64,000 nucleotides of DNA from Reticulitermes speratus (Eukaryota; Arthropoda; Insecta; Blattodea; Rhinotermitidae): positions 23,385,711 through 23,449,710 of the forward strand of contig JAJKFL010000012.1 of assembly GCA_021186555.1 (NCBI GenBank). Reading direction: 5' to 3'. The notes below the pieces were generated by a model, which saw nothing but the letters and a program-made list of their open reading frames with translations, ran no database searches and was not told where the DNA came from. This document shows positions 11,766-22,464 of this stretch, piece by piece. Position 1 is the first letter of the stretch. Each line of letters begins with the position of its first letter. The translations under genes were made by a program, and so were the position numbers.

Positions 11766-11768
11766 TAG

Positions 11769-11990
11769 GACTTCTACTAAAATGTGCTGATACATGTCGA
11801 TATTCGGGAAAATGTGCTGATACATGTCGATATTCGGGAAAATGTGCTGATACATGTCGATATTCGGGAAAATGTGTGAACAGTCGATATCGGGAATGTG
11901 CTGATACGTGTCGATATTCGTGAAAATGTGCTGATACATGTCGATATTCGGGAAAATGTGCTGATACATGTTGATATTCGGGAAAATCTG
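11769..11990. repeat. 30-bp minisatellite, about 7 copies
   Basis: AAAATGTGCTGATACATGTC followed by GATATTCGGG repeats. One copy is shortened (11876-11897), and one has CGTGTCGATATTCGTG. Multiples of three keep several frames open on both strands; not coding. Confidence 0.95.
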
Positions 11991-12024
11991 ACAGAAGTAA
12001 CACACTGCACAAGAAGACCTACTT

Positions 12025-12028
<4 letters not shown>

Positions 12029-12057
<29 letters not shown>
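12029..12057. repeat. (TAA)n microsatellite
   Basis: About nine TAA units. Such runs often mark LINE 3' ends, but no LINE sequence is visible beside this one. Confidence 0.9.
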
Positions 12058-12060
<3 letters not shown>

Positions 12061-12368
12061 TCACGTGTTGTGTGACAGTACAGTGACCCCCCTCTGCAAC
12101 AACAATCGGTTTACAAGTTTTCGCTTATAGCATACGCCTATATACCCATTGCGAGCCAAGTTTCTAATATACCACGGCATTCCCCTCGCTGACCCCGGCG
12201 TCTCTTGCCGGCAGTCGTCGATTCCGAATCTTCTCGAACGCACAAAACGTAACAGCATCCCTGAGGGGTCGGCGCAGTAGCAACAGCATCGCAGACCGTC
12301 ATGTTCTCGGAGCTGTGTTGTGAAGTTCGTTAGCAAGTGTTAATCATTTCAATCGACTAAATCTTAAG
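12058..12368. other. No recognised feature
   Basis: Unassigned sequence between a microsatellite and a SINE. Confidence 0.4.
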
Positions 12369-12590
12369 GAATTTTTTTTTTCCATGGCGCAACAGTCCCT
12401 AGTGGGCCAGGCCCTCCTCATTATCGAGGATTCACGATCACACTCAGACATACCACACTCGGTAGAACTCCTCTGGACGAGTGATCGGCCCGTCGCAGAC
12501 ACCTCTGATAACACACAACATTTACAACAGACAGACATTGATAACCCCGGCGGGATTCGAACCCGCAATCCCAGTAAGCGAGAGGCCGCG
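12369..12590 (-). mobile_element. tRNA-derived SINE, family A
   Basis: Read on the minus strand it has GGGATTGCGGGTTCGAATCC (a pol III B-box, GGTTCGAATCC), a body including GAGGAGTTCTACCGAGTGTG and CTCGATAATGAGGAGGGCCT, and an A-run end (T-run at 12370-12380 on plus). The first 40 or so bases with the A-box region, present in the copy at 26716, are missing here, so it is slightly 5'-truncated. Confidence 0.85.
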
Positions 12591-13007
12591 GATTATTCAC
12601 GAATTTAAAATCTACTGCATTGCCAGAGCAAAGGCACCAGAGTGTTACGCACCGCGGACATTTCCTAACTTGTTACTTCAATTTCCTTCCCTCTACTTGC
12701 TTTGCTCTTTCTTTTGTATCTTTAATTCTTTCAAGACATTCCTGCATAAACAAGCGACGTTACTTAGCAGAGTGCACAACTGTATCACAACGGGGCAAAT
12801 ACCACAACCAGAAGAACGACAAATGGTCAGAAGACCTACAAGCACGATGCCACTTCGGAGACCTATACAGGTGTAGAAGGGAGATTGATGCTATATACAA
12901 TGGCTCTTAATGGACATGCACATGTGCAGGCACTCGTGACACGGCAGTGACCACTGGGTTCCGTCAAGTGCGGTCAATTTCTTGTCCACCAGAGCGACTG
13001 TGCTGTC
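12591..13007. other. No recognised feature
   Basis: Unassigned sequence. Overlapping open frames are short and have no domain. Confidence 0.4.
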
Positions 13008-14175
13008 TACATGTGACGTTACGATGTTATACATCCAAACAGCACTGTCTGCATGTAACATTACGAAGTTATACATCCAAACAGCACTGTCTGCATGTAA
13101 CATTACGAAGTTATACATCCAAACAGCACTGTCTGCATGTAACATTACGAAGTTATACATCCAAACAGCACTGTCTGCATGTAACATTACGATGTTATAC
13201 ATCCAAACAGCACTGTCTGCATGTAACATTACGAAGTTATACATCCAAACAGCACTGTCTGCATGTAACATTACGATGTTATACATCCAAACAGCACTGT
13301 CTGCATGTAACATTACGATGTTATAATCCAAACAGCACTGTCTGCATGTAACATTACGATGTTATAATCCAAACAGCACTGTCTGCATGTAACATTACGA
13401 TGTTATAATCCAAACAGCACTGTCTGCATGTAACATTACGATGTTATACATCCAAACAGCACTGTCTGCATGTAGCATTACGATGTTATACATCCAAACA
13501 GCACTGTCTGCATGTACATTACGATGTTATACATCCAAACAGCACTGTCTGCATGTAACATTACTATGTTATACATCCAAACAGCACTGTCTGCATGTGC
13601 ATTACTATGTTATACATCCAAACAACAGCACTGTCTGCATGTAACATTACGATGTTATACATCCAACAGCACTGTCTGCATGTAACATTCGTTGTTATAC
13701 ATCCAAACAGCACTGTCTGCATGTAACATTACGATGTTATACATCCAAACAGCACTGTCTGCATGTAACATTACTATGTTATACATCCAAACAGCACTGT
13801 CTGCATGTAACATTACGATGTTATACATCCAAACAGCACTGTCTGCATGTAACATTACTATGTTATACATCCAAACAGCACTGTCTGCATGTAACATTAC
13901 TATGTTATACATCCAAACAGCACTGTCTGCATGTAACATTACTATGTTATACATCCAAACAGCACTGTCTGCATGTAACATTACGATGTTATACATCCAA
14001 ACAGCACTGTCTGCATGTAACATTACGATGTTATACATCCAAACAGCACTGTCTGCTGTAACATTACTATGTTATACATCCAAACAGCACTGTCTGCATG
14101 TAACATTTACGATCTTATACATCCAAACAGCACTGTCTGCATGTAACATTACGATGTTATACATCCAAACAGCAC
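13008..14175. repeat. 42-bp minisatellite, about 28 copies
   Basis: The unit includes GTTATACATCCAAACAGCAC followed by TGTCTGCATGTAACATTACG. GAAG/GATG and ACGA/ACTA variants are interspersed. Several 40-bp copies (13320-13440) lack AC after TAT. It is open in several frames on both strands purely because of the unit length. Confidence 0.95.
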
Positions 14176-14379
14176 TTAACCTGAGTGCGATAGTTTGTTT
14201 ATGACGCGGTAACGTATGCCACAGACAATCAGGTTTGCAAAGTGGGAAAGAAAGCAACTGGAAACGTCTTTGAGGCTAATGCATCTCTGTTCAGTTTGCT
14301 GTTTTGTTAGACACAAATATACTGCATATAACTTTAGTCAATCGAACTCGACAGAACCTCGTATGCAGTACTTGAACGC

Positions 14380-14477
14380 GAACTTGTGTGTCTTACAGCG
14401 GACCGAACAGAGAACTTGTGTGTCTTACAGCGGACCGAACAGAGAACTTGTGTGTCTTACAGCGGACCGAACAGAGA
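14380..14477. repeat. 32-bp tandem repeat, 3 copies
   Basis: GAACTTGTGTGTCTTACAGC followed by GGACCGAACAGA, three near-identical copies just left of the pogo element. Confidence 0.95.
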
Positions 14478-14493
14478 AAAGTCGACGATATTA

Positions 14494-15534
14494 CAGTAGG
14501 CCCTCGATCTAACGGACTTCGGATTTAACGGACAAAAAATTTCTGTCCTACAGGAAAAATTTAGAACTTTTTTTTTTAATTCGTGAATAGAAAAAAAAGT
14601 GGTGGCAACACTCCACTAGTTACATTGTACAGTGGCAACACTCCACTAGTTACATTGTACAGTGGCAACACTCCACTAGTTACATTGTGCAGTGGCAACA
14701 CTCCACTAGTTACATTGTGCAGTGGCAACACTCCACTAGTTACATTGTACAGTGGCAACACTCCACTAGTTACATTGTACAGTGGCAACACTCCACTAGT
14801 TACATTGTGCAGTGGCAACACTCCACTAGTTACATTGTACAGTGGCAACACTCCACTAGTTACATTGTACAGTGGCAACACTGCACTAGTTACATTGTAC
14901 AGTGGCAACACTGCACTAGTTACATTATACAGTGGCAACACTCCACTAGTTACATTGTGCAGTGGCAACACTCCACTAGTTACATTGTGCAGTGGCAACA
15001 CTCCACTAGTTACATTGTACAGTGGCAACACTCCACTAGTTACATTGTACAGTGGCAACACTCCACTAGTTACATTGTACAGTGGCAACACTCCACTAGT
15101 TACATTGTACAGTGGCAACACTGCACTAGTTACATTGTACAGTGGCAACACTGCACTAGTTACATTGTACAGTGGCAACACTCCACTAGTTACATTGTAC
15201 AGTGGCAACACTCCACTAGTTACATTGTACAGTGGCAACACTGCACTAGTTACATTGTACAGTTTCTTACGTGTTTAATTAAAATAAAGTTCGGTTCCTA
15301 TCGTAAATTTATTTTTATATTTGTAACAGTTGTTTTAGTGACGTGTATAGATTACTGAATGTACATTATAATAATATTTTATTGATACTTATACATTATA
15401 ATAACATTTTAATACATCTGTACATTGTAAGGTCGTTATTAATATATGTTTTTAAAATACATTCCATTTAACGGACTTTCGGCAATAGCGGACACATTTC
15501 CCCCCAATTAGTCCGTTCAATCGAGGGCCTACTG
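14494..15534. mobile_element. pogo/Tigger-type non-autonomous element
   Basis: The 1041-bp element starts CAGTAGGCCCTCGATCTAAC and ends with the inverse (GTTCAATCGAGGGCCTACTG), with TA on both sides (14492-14493, 15535-15536). The TIRs match over about 26 bp with two or three differences; an inner repeat (GTCCGTTAAAT-like) lies at both ends. The termini resemble pogo/Tigger elements. There is no transposase: the inside is mostly a 22-copy minisatellite (14601-15262) and AT-rich DNA. Confidence 0.85.
14601..15262. repeat. 30-bp minisatellite inside the pogo element, 22 copies
   Basis: The unit is AGTGGCAACACTCCACTAGT followed by TACATTGTAC, exactly 30 bp throughout. Variants are CTCC/CTGC and GTAC/GTGC. 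The CTGC copies come in pairs (14881-14940, 15121-15180), suggesting block duplication. It keeps three frames open for over 220 codons; not coding. Confidence 0.97.
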
Positions 15535-16042
15535 TATGAAACTTATTCTGTACTGTTACCAATATGTACGGTGGGTGTGACCGTGTGAAAGTACTGCGGC
15601 AGAGTAGTTCGATGTGCGTTTAATCATCATTCGCAATTTTGGGTGCGTTTGTGAAGCTAAAGAGCAACTAACAACGCCTGTATACAAAACTACATTTCGG
15701 TTAAAACCGGACACAACCAACAGCCACTCTATACGAAGAACAAAGCAAATTCATCATAATACCTCCACAAATTATTTCTGGGCTAAGAAAGTTTCAATTA
15801 CATTTTAGACAAAATAAAACGCACTTAATATCTTCCATACAGCACTCGTTTACGAGACAATCACAAGGAATACAACGCAGCGAGAGGCCAAAGACATAAA
15901 CAACTACATACAGACATGACATGTGTTTGTGTTCTTATGGCACGCTGCTGCGTAATTATGCATTCTTTTCTCGTGTGACTTATAAGCAGCTTAAGGGATG
16001 TAACTCCTGAATGACTGACTAACTAACAAACTAACTTGATGA
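15535..16042. other. No recognised feature
   Basis: Unassigned sequence between the pogo element and the LINE. Confidence 0.4.
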
Positions 16043-17023
16043 AGCAGGTTCTTTCTTCTTCCCTGTACTGTAAAGGAATTTCTCTTAGGACGTTCGCAAA
16101 GAGTTAGAGTAGACGGACAACTATCTGAGGAAGTCAGAGTAACGTCGGGAGTGCCGCAAGGGAGCGTATTAGGTCCGTTGTTGTTCCTCGCTTATGTTAA
16201 TGATATTTGGAAAAACATTGAGTCAAATATACGGCTTTTCGCTGATGATTGTATAATATACAGGAGGATAATCGATAGTAGTGACATTGAAAATTTGCAG
16301 ACAGACTTAAATAGATTAGGGGAATGGGCGGTTGAAAATGAAATGAGGATAAATCCAGGTAAAAGTAAAGCAGTAAGCTTCAATAGAGCTAGGGTGAAAG
16401 GTACACTGAGGTATTGTATTGGGGATCAACTAATTCCAGAGGCAAATAGCTTTAAGTATTTAGGAATAATTATACGCAGCGACCTAAGCTGGGCAGATCA
16501 TGTAAATTATACACTAAGAAAATCATGGAAGGCTCTTCATTTCGTAATGCGTATACTCAAAAGGGCAAATAATAATACGAAACGTTTAGCTTATACGGCA
16601 CTAGTGAGACCGATACTTGAGTATGGAGCGGTGTGTTGGGACCCATACAGAGAAGGTCAGGTAAGCGCTTTGAATCGCGTGCAAAAGAGAGCGGCAAAAT
16701 TTGCAAATAATACAAATGAATCGGGTTGGGAAACATTGACACAGCGTAGAGCGATAGCCCGAATATGCGCCCTTTTCAAAGCATATACCGGGGGACGGGC
16801 TTGGAAAACGATAGGGGATAGACTGCTAAAACCATGCTACCTGGGTAGGGACGATCACAGTCGGAAAATTAGGACTAGGAAACAAAGAACAGATGTAGGT
16901 AAATATTCCTTTGTAAATAGGACCATAAAAAGCTGGAACCAATTACCTCCAAGCGTACTAGCGACTTTCCCCTGTAAATTAAGCACTTTTAGAAAAAGGG
17001 TCAAGAAAGTCATTACAAGCTAA
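16043..17023 (+). pseudogene. Reverse transcriptase C-terminal part (LINE ORF2)
   Basis: This frame is open from a TGA at 16040 to the TAA at 17021. No genuine start is present: 16151 is GTG, a valine inside the RT block GVPQGSVLGPLLF. The catalytic FADD box is at about 16238-16249 (LFADDCIIYR), followed by RINPGKSK, FKYLGIII, then LVRPILEYGAVCWDPYREGQ in the thumb/connection part, and the usual tail ending SFVNRTIKSWNQLPP. The upstream fingers and the endonuclease are missing, so it is a fragment, although the remaining frame is intact, which suggests a fairly recent insertion. Confidence 0.88.
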
Positions 17024-17930
17024 GGGTTTTTAAGTGAGGATTAAATAAGAATAAGGGATGTGAAGTGAAGGGGTGTGAAGTGATGTGAAGTGAAGTGCTT
17101 TGGTTTCAAAGTGAAGTGAAGTGAAGTGAATTAAGTTCTTGGGAGATATAATTATCATGTACTATGGTCTGTCTTTATACTGAGGATATTCTAACGCACT
17201 GAAATTAACTAATGTGTGGGTGTTTTTTGTAATGTGCGTGTGTGTTTTTTTCTTGTATTGTGTATAGGTGCTTTTGTAAGGTGTGGATGTTTTGTAATGT
17301 GTGTATGGTGTTCTAATATGTGTACTAGTATTTACTGTATGTATTTTGTTTTGTATGTGTATGGGTGTTTTTGTAAGGTGTGGATGTATTTGTAAGGTAT
17401 GGTGTTCTAATATGTGTACTTGTATTTACTGTATGTATGTTGTTTTGTATGTGTATGGGTGTTTTTGTAAGGTGTGGATGTATTTGTAAGGTATGGATGT
17501 TTTTGTAAGGTGTGGATGCTTTTGTAAGGAGTGGATGCTTTTGTAAGGTGTGGATGTTTTTGTAATGTGTGTACGGTGTTCTAATGTGTGTACTTGTATT
17601 TACTGTATGTATTTTTTTTTGTATGTGTATGGGTGTTTTGTAAGGTGTGGATGTATTTGTAAGGTGTGGATGTTTTTGTAAGGTGTGGATGCTTTGGTAA
17701 GGAGTGGATGTTTTTGTAATGTGTGTACGGTGTTCTAATGTGTGTACTTGTATTTACTGTATGTATTTTTTTTGTATGTGTATGGGTGTTTTGTAAGGTG
17801 TGGATGTATTTGTAAGGTGTGGATGTTTTTGTAAGGTATGGATGCTTTTTTAAGGTGTGGATGTTTTTGCAATGTGTGTACGATGTTCTAATGTACGTAC
17901 TTGTATTTACTGTATGTATTTTGTTTTGTA
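17024..17930 (+). repeat. Nested short repeats in the LINE 3' UTR
   Basis: A GTGAA-rich run (17040-17130) is followed by many copies of TTTTGTAAGGTGTGGATG (about 18-19 bp). These sit inside a larger block of about 160-180 bp that restarts with GTTCTAATGTGTGTACTTGT (about 17310, 17410, 17580, 17730, 17890). The repeats lie between the ORF stop and the (TAA)n tail, so they are carried by the LINE. Confidence 0.85.
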
Positions 17931-18037
17931 ATTGTGTATAGTTTGTTTTGTATTGTTACTTTTATGTATATTATATGTCCATTTGTATTGTGTGTACTAG
18001 TGTAAGGACTACTGCCACCGGTGAAAACCCAATTGCA

Positions 18038-18066
18038 GTAAATAATAATAATAATAATAATAATAA
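18038..18066 (+). repeat. (TAA)n LINE tail
   Basis: About nine TAA units right after CCAATTGCAG, the expected position of a LINE 3' terminus. Confidence 0.85.
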
Positions 18067-18089
18067 AAATACTTTACGAACCACGCCCG

Positions 18090-18400
18090 TTGTCCGTATC
18101 TTCGCCTAGATCAATCCACTCCGCAACCTCCTACGTATTTCTTGAAAATTCATTTTAATATTATCTTCCCAACTAAACGCCTGTGTCTTCCAGGTGGTCT
18201 CTGTGCCTCCCACACCCTATATGTAACCCTCACCACCACCATACGTCGCAAATGCCCCGCCCAACTCATTCTTCTTGTTTCATCACGCGAGGACCAGAAA
18301 TCATGAAGGTCCTCATTATACAGTTTTCTCCACTATTCTCGAACACCATCAGCCTGTGTTCTTCCCTTAGTGTGGGTGACCAAGTTTCACATCCATAGAA
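18090..18400 (-). pseudogene. RTE-type LINE, C-terminal fragment
   Basis: On the minus strand, pieces such as LGHPH, REYSGENC-like and EDNIKMNFQEIRR occur in the order of an RTE-type LINE tail but across several frames with stops. It lies immediately 3' of the other LINE and in the opposite direction. Confidence 0.55.
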
Positions 18401-18799
18401 AACAACAGGCAAAATTTTGGCTATTATATCCATGAATGCAATTTTGATCTGTCAGTGTCGTTACCAATATTTGATATTTGCCACATTTACAAAGGATTTA
18501 TGCTATGATTTTGTCCTGCATCCTGTTATGAACACGTACTTAGTTGTCTCAGCATTTACGCCTACACAACCACCGTACTAGCGACTAATAAACCTTTTGT
18601 GTTTTCTTGTACTCGGTTTAGATTTTCGCCCAATAAATTAACACGATCAGCAGAAACCAGACGCCGGTGTGTCCCTCCTGGTTAGCTTGACCTTCGTAAC
18701 AGGAAATTCTGAAGTAAAAGTTGAAAATCACTCACGATAAAGCATCTCCTTCAGACCATTCTAAATATGACATGCATATTCTCTGTTCCCAAACCACAT
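18401..18799. other. No recognised feature
   Basis: Unassigned sequence up to the 46-bp array. Confidence 0.4.
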
Positions 18800-20308
18800 T
18801 AACTTCCCAACGTTTCAAGCAGCACACAGTAGCCAGTATCACAGTCAACTTCCCAACGTTTCAAGCAGCACACAGTAGCCAGTATCACAGTCAACTTCCC
18901 AACGTTTCAAGCAGCACACAGTAGCCAGTATCACAGTCAACTTCCCAACGTTTCAAGCAGCACACAGTAGCCAGTATCACAGTCAACTTCCCAACGTTTC
19001 ACGCAGCACACAGCAGCCAGTATCACAGTCAACTTCCCAACGTTTCAGGCAGCACACAGTAGCCAGTATCACAGTCAACTTCCCAACGTTTCAGGCAGCA
19101 CACAGTAGCCAGTATCACAGTCAACTTCCCAACGTTTCAAGCAGCACACAGTAGCCAGTATCACAGTCAACTTCCCAACGTTTCAAGCAGCACACAGTAG
19201 CCAGTATCACAGTCAACTTCCCAACGTTTCAAGCAGCACACAGCAGCCAGTATCACAGTCAACTACCCAACGTTTCACGCACCCACACAGTAGCCAGTAT
19301 CACAGTCAACTTCCCAAGTTTCACGCAGCACACAGTAGCCAGTATCACAGTCAACTTCCCAACGTTTCACGGCAGCACACAGTAGCCAGTATCACAGTCA
19401 ACTTCCCAACGTTTCAGGCAGCACACAGTAGCCAGTATCACAGTCAACTTCCCAACGTTTCAAGCAGCACACAGAGCCAGTATCACAGTCAACTTCCCAA
19501 CGTTTCAGGCAGCACACGTAGCCAGTATCACAGTCAACTTCCCAACGTTTCAAGCAGCACACAGTAGCCAGTATCACAGTCAACTTCCCAACGTTTCAAG
19601 CAGCACACAGTAGCCAGTATCACAGTCAACTTCCCAACGTTTAAAGCAGCACAGAGTAGCCAGTATCACAGTCAACTTCCCAACGTTTCAAGCAGCACAG
19701 AGTAGCCAGTATCACAGTCAACTTCCCAAGTTTCAAGCAGCACACTGTAGCCAGTATCACAGTCAACTTCCCAACGTTTCAAGCAGCACAGAGTAGCCAG
19801 TATCACAGTCAACTTCCCAACGTTTCAGGCAGCACACAGTAGCCAGTATCACAGTCAACTTCCCAACGTTTCAAGCAGCACACAGTAGCCAGTATCACAG
19901 TCAACTCCCAACGTTTCAGGCAGCACACAGTAGCCAGTATCACAGTCAACTTCCCAACGTTTCAGGCAGCACACAGTAGCCAGTATCACAGTCAACTTCC
20001 CAACGTTTCAGGCAGCACACAGTAGCCAGTATCACAGTCAACTTCCCAACGTTTCAGGCAGCACACAGTAGCCAGTATCACAGTCAACTTCCCAACGTTT
20101 CAGGCAGCACACAGTAGCCAGTATCACAGTCAACTTCCCAACGTTTCAGGCAGCACACAGTAGCCAGTATCACAGTCAACTTCCCAACGTTTCACGCAGC
20201 ACACAGTAGCCAGTATCACAGTCAACTCCCAACGTTTCAGGCAGCACACAGTAGCCAGTATCACAGTCAACTTCCCAACGTTTCACGCAGCACACAGCAG
20301 CCAGTATC
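18800..20308. repeat. 46-bp minisatellite, about 33 copies
   Basis: On the plus strand the unit includes AACTTCCCAACGTTTCAAGC followed by AGCACACAGTAGCCAGTATC. On the minus strand it reads GTTGACTGTGATACTGGCTA, which can encode VDCDTGY. AAGC, AGGC and ACGC variants are clustered, AGGC especially at 19890-20160. It ends directly against the LINE endonuclease fragment at 20320. Confidence 0.95.
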
Positions 20309-20319
20309 ACAGATCATAC

Positions 20320-20890
20320 GTCAAGCAGACCTAAATGCCACCTTCCATCTACCGAGACATGCCCAGTGACTGTGAGTCCTCCCATCAGAAGAGGTCCAAC
20401 TATTTTTATATTTCCATGGGGGTTCATTTCCACTAAATTACATTTTAAGATGCCGCTAAAACCATTATTGTTATTATTTTCATGTAAACTCAAATCCCCA
20501 ACTGTCGGTCTGTAAATATCTTCTCTCCCTAATTTTGCACTGAAATCTCCAAACAGAATTTTCATGTGGTACTTACAGAGCTGGCAGAATAACTGCTCTA
20601 ATTATTAACAGAAGCTGTTCTCTGGCTCAGCAGTTTTACCTTCCGTTGGGGCATGCGCATTCAGAACAATACCACAACACAGACCTCTTACGATCACATG
20701 GCAACCCATCACTAGCAAATTCCTCTCTCCTAACTGCTGATACTACTCTCTAATGTACAAAAATCCTGCCCCTAATTAAGGATTTCCATTCCTGTTTTCT
20801 CCATATACACAAGTACAATCCCCTGCTCGTCCAGTGCCTTCCCTGAGCCATCTGATCGCCTGCACTCCCAATCAAACTAATCTATACTTC
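20320..20890 (-). pseudogene. LINE endonuclease-domain fragment
   Basis: Minus-strand pieces in order: GAGFLYIRE, EEFASDGL, SVLWYCSECACPN (counterpart of the VLNVHAPT block), then an open frame from 20565 with MKILFGDFSAKLGREDIYRP and SLHENNNNNG. This is the GDFNAK-type core of the apurinic-like endonuclease of RTE-type LINEs. The frame ends WHLGLLDV and a stop at the junction with the 46-bp array. Upstream frames contain stops; non-functional. Confidence 0.75.
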
Positions 20891-21171
20891 AATTCCCTTG
20901 CAGCTGTATTTACCTAAACAGACTCCTCACTTCCTAGTTTCAATTCTCATGCCAATTTTCGTTGATTTCCCATCATTCCAAATGATCTGTCCAAGTCCGG
21001 TGCCATATAAAACATTTAACAATGCGTTACGCCCAAGCCCAACGCTGAAGGACCATCCCCTGTCGGCTGTCCACGACTGCAAATTCAATGTATTCGCGAA
21101 CTACCCTCCATATGTGAAGGTCATCCCCTCCATCAGGGCCTTCGGAGGCACCGTGCCTTGGTGCAACTTTT
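20891..21171 (+). other. Unassigned, possible repeat trace
   Basis: Plus-strand 21035-21165 can be read as TLKDHPLSAVHDCKFNVFA, similar to a peptide I recall from dispersed cockroach/termite repeats. There are no splice signals or start. Treated as repeat-derived. Confidence 0.35.
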
Positions 21172-21283
21172 TTTCTCCCATGGCGCAACAGCCCCTTGTG
21201 GGCCAGGGCGTCATTATCGAGGTTTCACGATCACACACCACGCTCGGTAGGACCCTCTGGACGAGTGATCAGCCCGGTGCAAC
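21172..21283 (-). mobile_element. SINE family A, 5'-truncated
   Basis: Only the 3' body is present: minus-strand ACTCGTCCAGAGGGTCCTAC, GATCGTGAAACCTCGATAAT, then GGGGCTGTTGCGCCATGG and an A-run. The tRNA-like head is missing. Confidence 0.8.
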
Positions 21284-21339
21284 CATAATATTTAATATTT
21301 ATTGACATGTAGGAATATTAAATGTTCTATAGGTAGATA

Positions 21340-21480
21340 AGAATATGCGTCACTTCAGGCTTCCACGGCGGTGGAAATGAGATCTGCGCTCTTTTCGGGA
21401 TTTTACGCAGGGTAAAAATGCCGAAAGAGAGCGACATCTCAAATTAAGAGTATACCTACGAATGGTGTACGAAACAGTGT
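21340..21480 (+). mobile_element. Foldback family fragment
   Basis: CAGGCTTCCACGGCGGTGGA and GAGATCTGCGCTCTTTTCGG match the outer end of the foldback copies at 34620 and 21730; the sequence then turns back (CGAAAGAGAGCG, ACATCTC) as a short inverted arm. Decayed, with no hammerhead-like core. Confidence 0.5.
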
Positions 21481-21715
21481 TTCGAAGTCTGCAATTATAG
21501 ATATTCGAGGAGAATAACAGAGGTTATGTTATGTACTTCCGATAAAGTAAAGACAGACAAAATCAACGCAGGCATGCACATGGTAAGTGCTTCGTAGAAA
21601 CACAACAGACATTAACACTTTATGACATGAGTACAACTGTGAACAACAAACAGTGTAAACGCGCCTCAATGTTACACACATTTCTACTTTGTTTATGTCG
21701 TGTCACAGAAATCAA

Positions 21716-21993
21716 AAGAATCAGCTGAAGAAATCTGCGGTCTTCTGGGGTATTACGCGGCGTCGTGTGGTAATTGTTTACCGACGTTTCGGCACAACGT
21801 ATCGGTCCCATCTTCACGGGTAAAGAGTCCGAGGCTTTCCTTTCCTACTCGGACTCTTGACCCATGAAGATGGGACCGATACGTTGTCCCGAAACGTCGG
21901 TAAACAATTACCACACAACGCCGCGTAATACCCCAGAAGACCGCAGATTTCATTAACATCGCGGCGGAAGCCTGAAATCAAGAATCAGCTGAA
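21716..21993 (-). mobile_element. Palindromic foldback with 14-bp target duplication
   Basis: AAGAATCAGCTGAA flanks the element at 21716-21729 and 21980-21993. The 250-bp inside is two inverted arms around AGGCTTTCCTTTCC. In minus orientation it begins with TTCAGGCTTCCGCCGCGATG. Each arm holds TGAAGATGGGACCGATACGT, then a GTCCC-type pairing strand and GAAACGTCGGT. The first core base is A (plus arm) or G (minus arm) where a hammerhead needs C. No protein is encoded. Same family as 34609, 38478 and 41566. Confidence 0.8.
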
Positions 21994-22007
21994 AGCTCCG
22001 GAGCATT

Positions 22008-22464
22008 GTCTAGACCAATGGTATTCAAACTTTTTTTGTTGCGTACCCCCACATATAATTTCTCTTCAACTTTGTACCCCCAAAGTTGTTGGTGCATAAT
22101 TCAAGTTATACACAGTATATAATCTACATCTAAAATAAGTTAAATAAATTACATCCAAAATAATGTATTAAATAATAAGTTTTAAATGCGAAAAAGGAGA
22201 GTCAAGCTATTAAATAACAAATATATTATATGCACTATGTGGAATAAAATGAAACTAGCCGCCCAGATAAGAATCGCATAAAGGACAGAGAGAGAAAAAC
22301 GGCGCTCCCAAATCGCATGTCCTTATGTCCGGTCTTTTGTGGCTAACCCTAAATCTGGCCCTGATTATTCAGTGTTTATCATGAAATAATATATATATAT
22401 TTTTTTTAATTTTACGTACCCCCGGGGGTACGCGTACTCCAGGCTGAATACCACTAGTCTAGTC
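22008..22464. mobile_element. hAT-type MITE with 8-bp target duplication
   Basis: GTCTAGAC (22008-22015) and GTCTAGTC (22457-22464) flank a 441-bp element. Its ends are CAATGGTATTCAAAC and, inverted, TAGTGGTATTCAGCC; inner inverted blocks read GCGTACCCCC and GGGGGTACG. AT-rich inside, no transposase. Confidence 0.8.

Larger units (their letters stand above)
16043..18066 (+). mobile_element. 5'-truncated non-LTR retrotransposon (jockey/CR1 type)
   Basis: The insertion retains the last part of ORF2 (16043-17023), a repeat-rich 3' UTR (17024-18037) and a (TAA)n tail (18038-18066). Recognisable LINE sequence begins near 16070 (KEFLLGRSQRV-like), so roughly the first half or more of the element is absent, the usual result of incomplete target-primed reverse transcription. 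No target duplication was identified. Confidence 0.85.

Noticed and set aside
12029..12057. LINE 3' end marked by (TAA)n
   Set aside because: No LINE-like sequence on either side; treated as a simple microsatellite.
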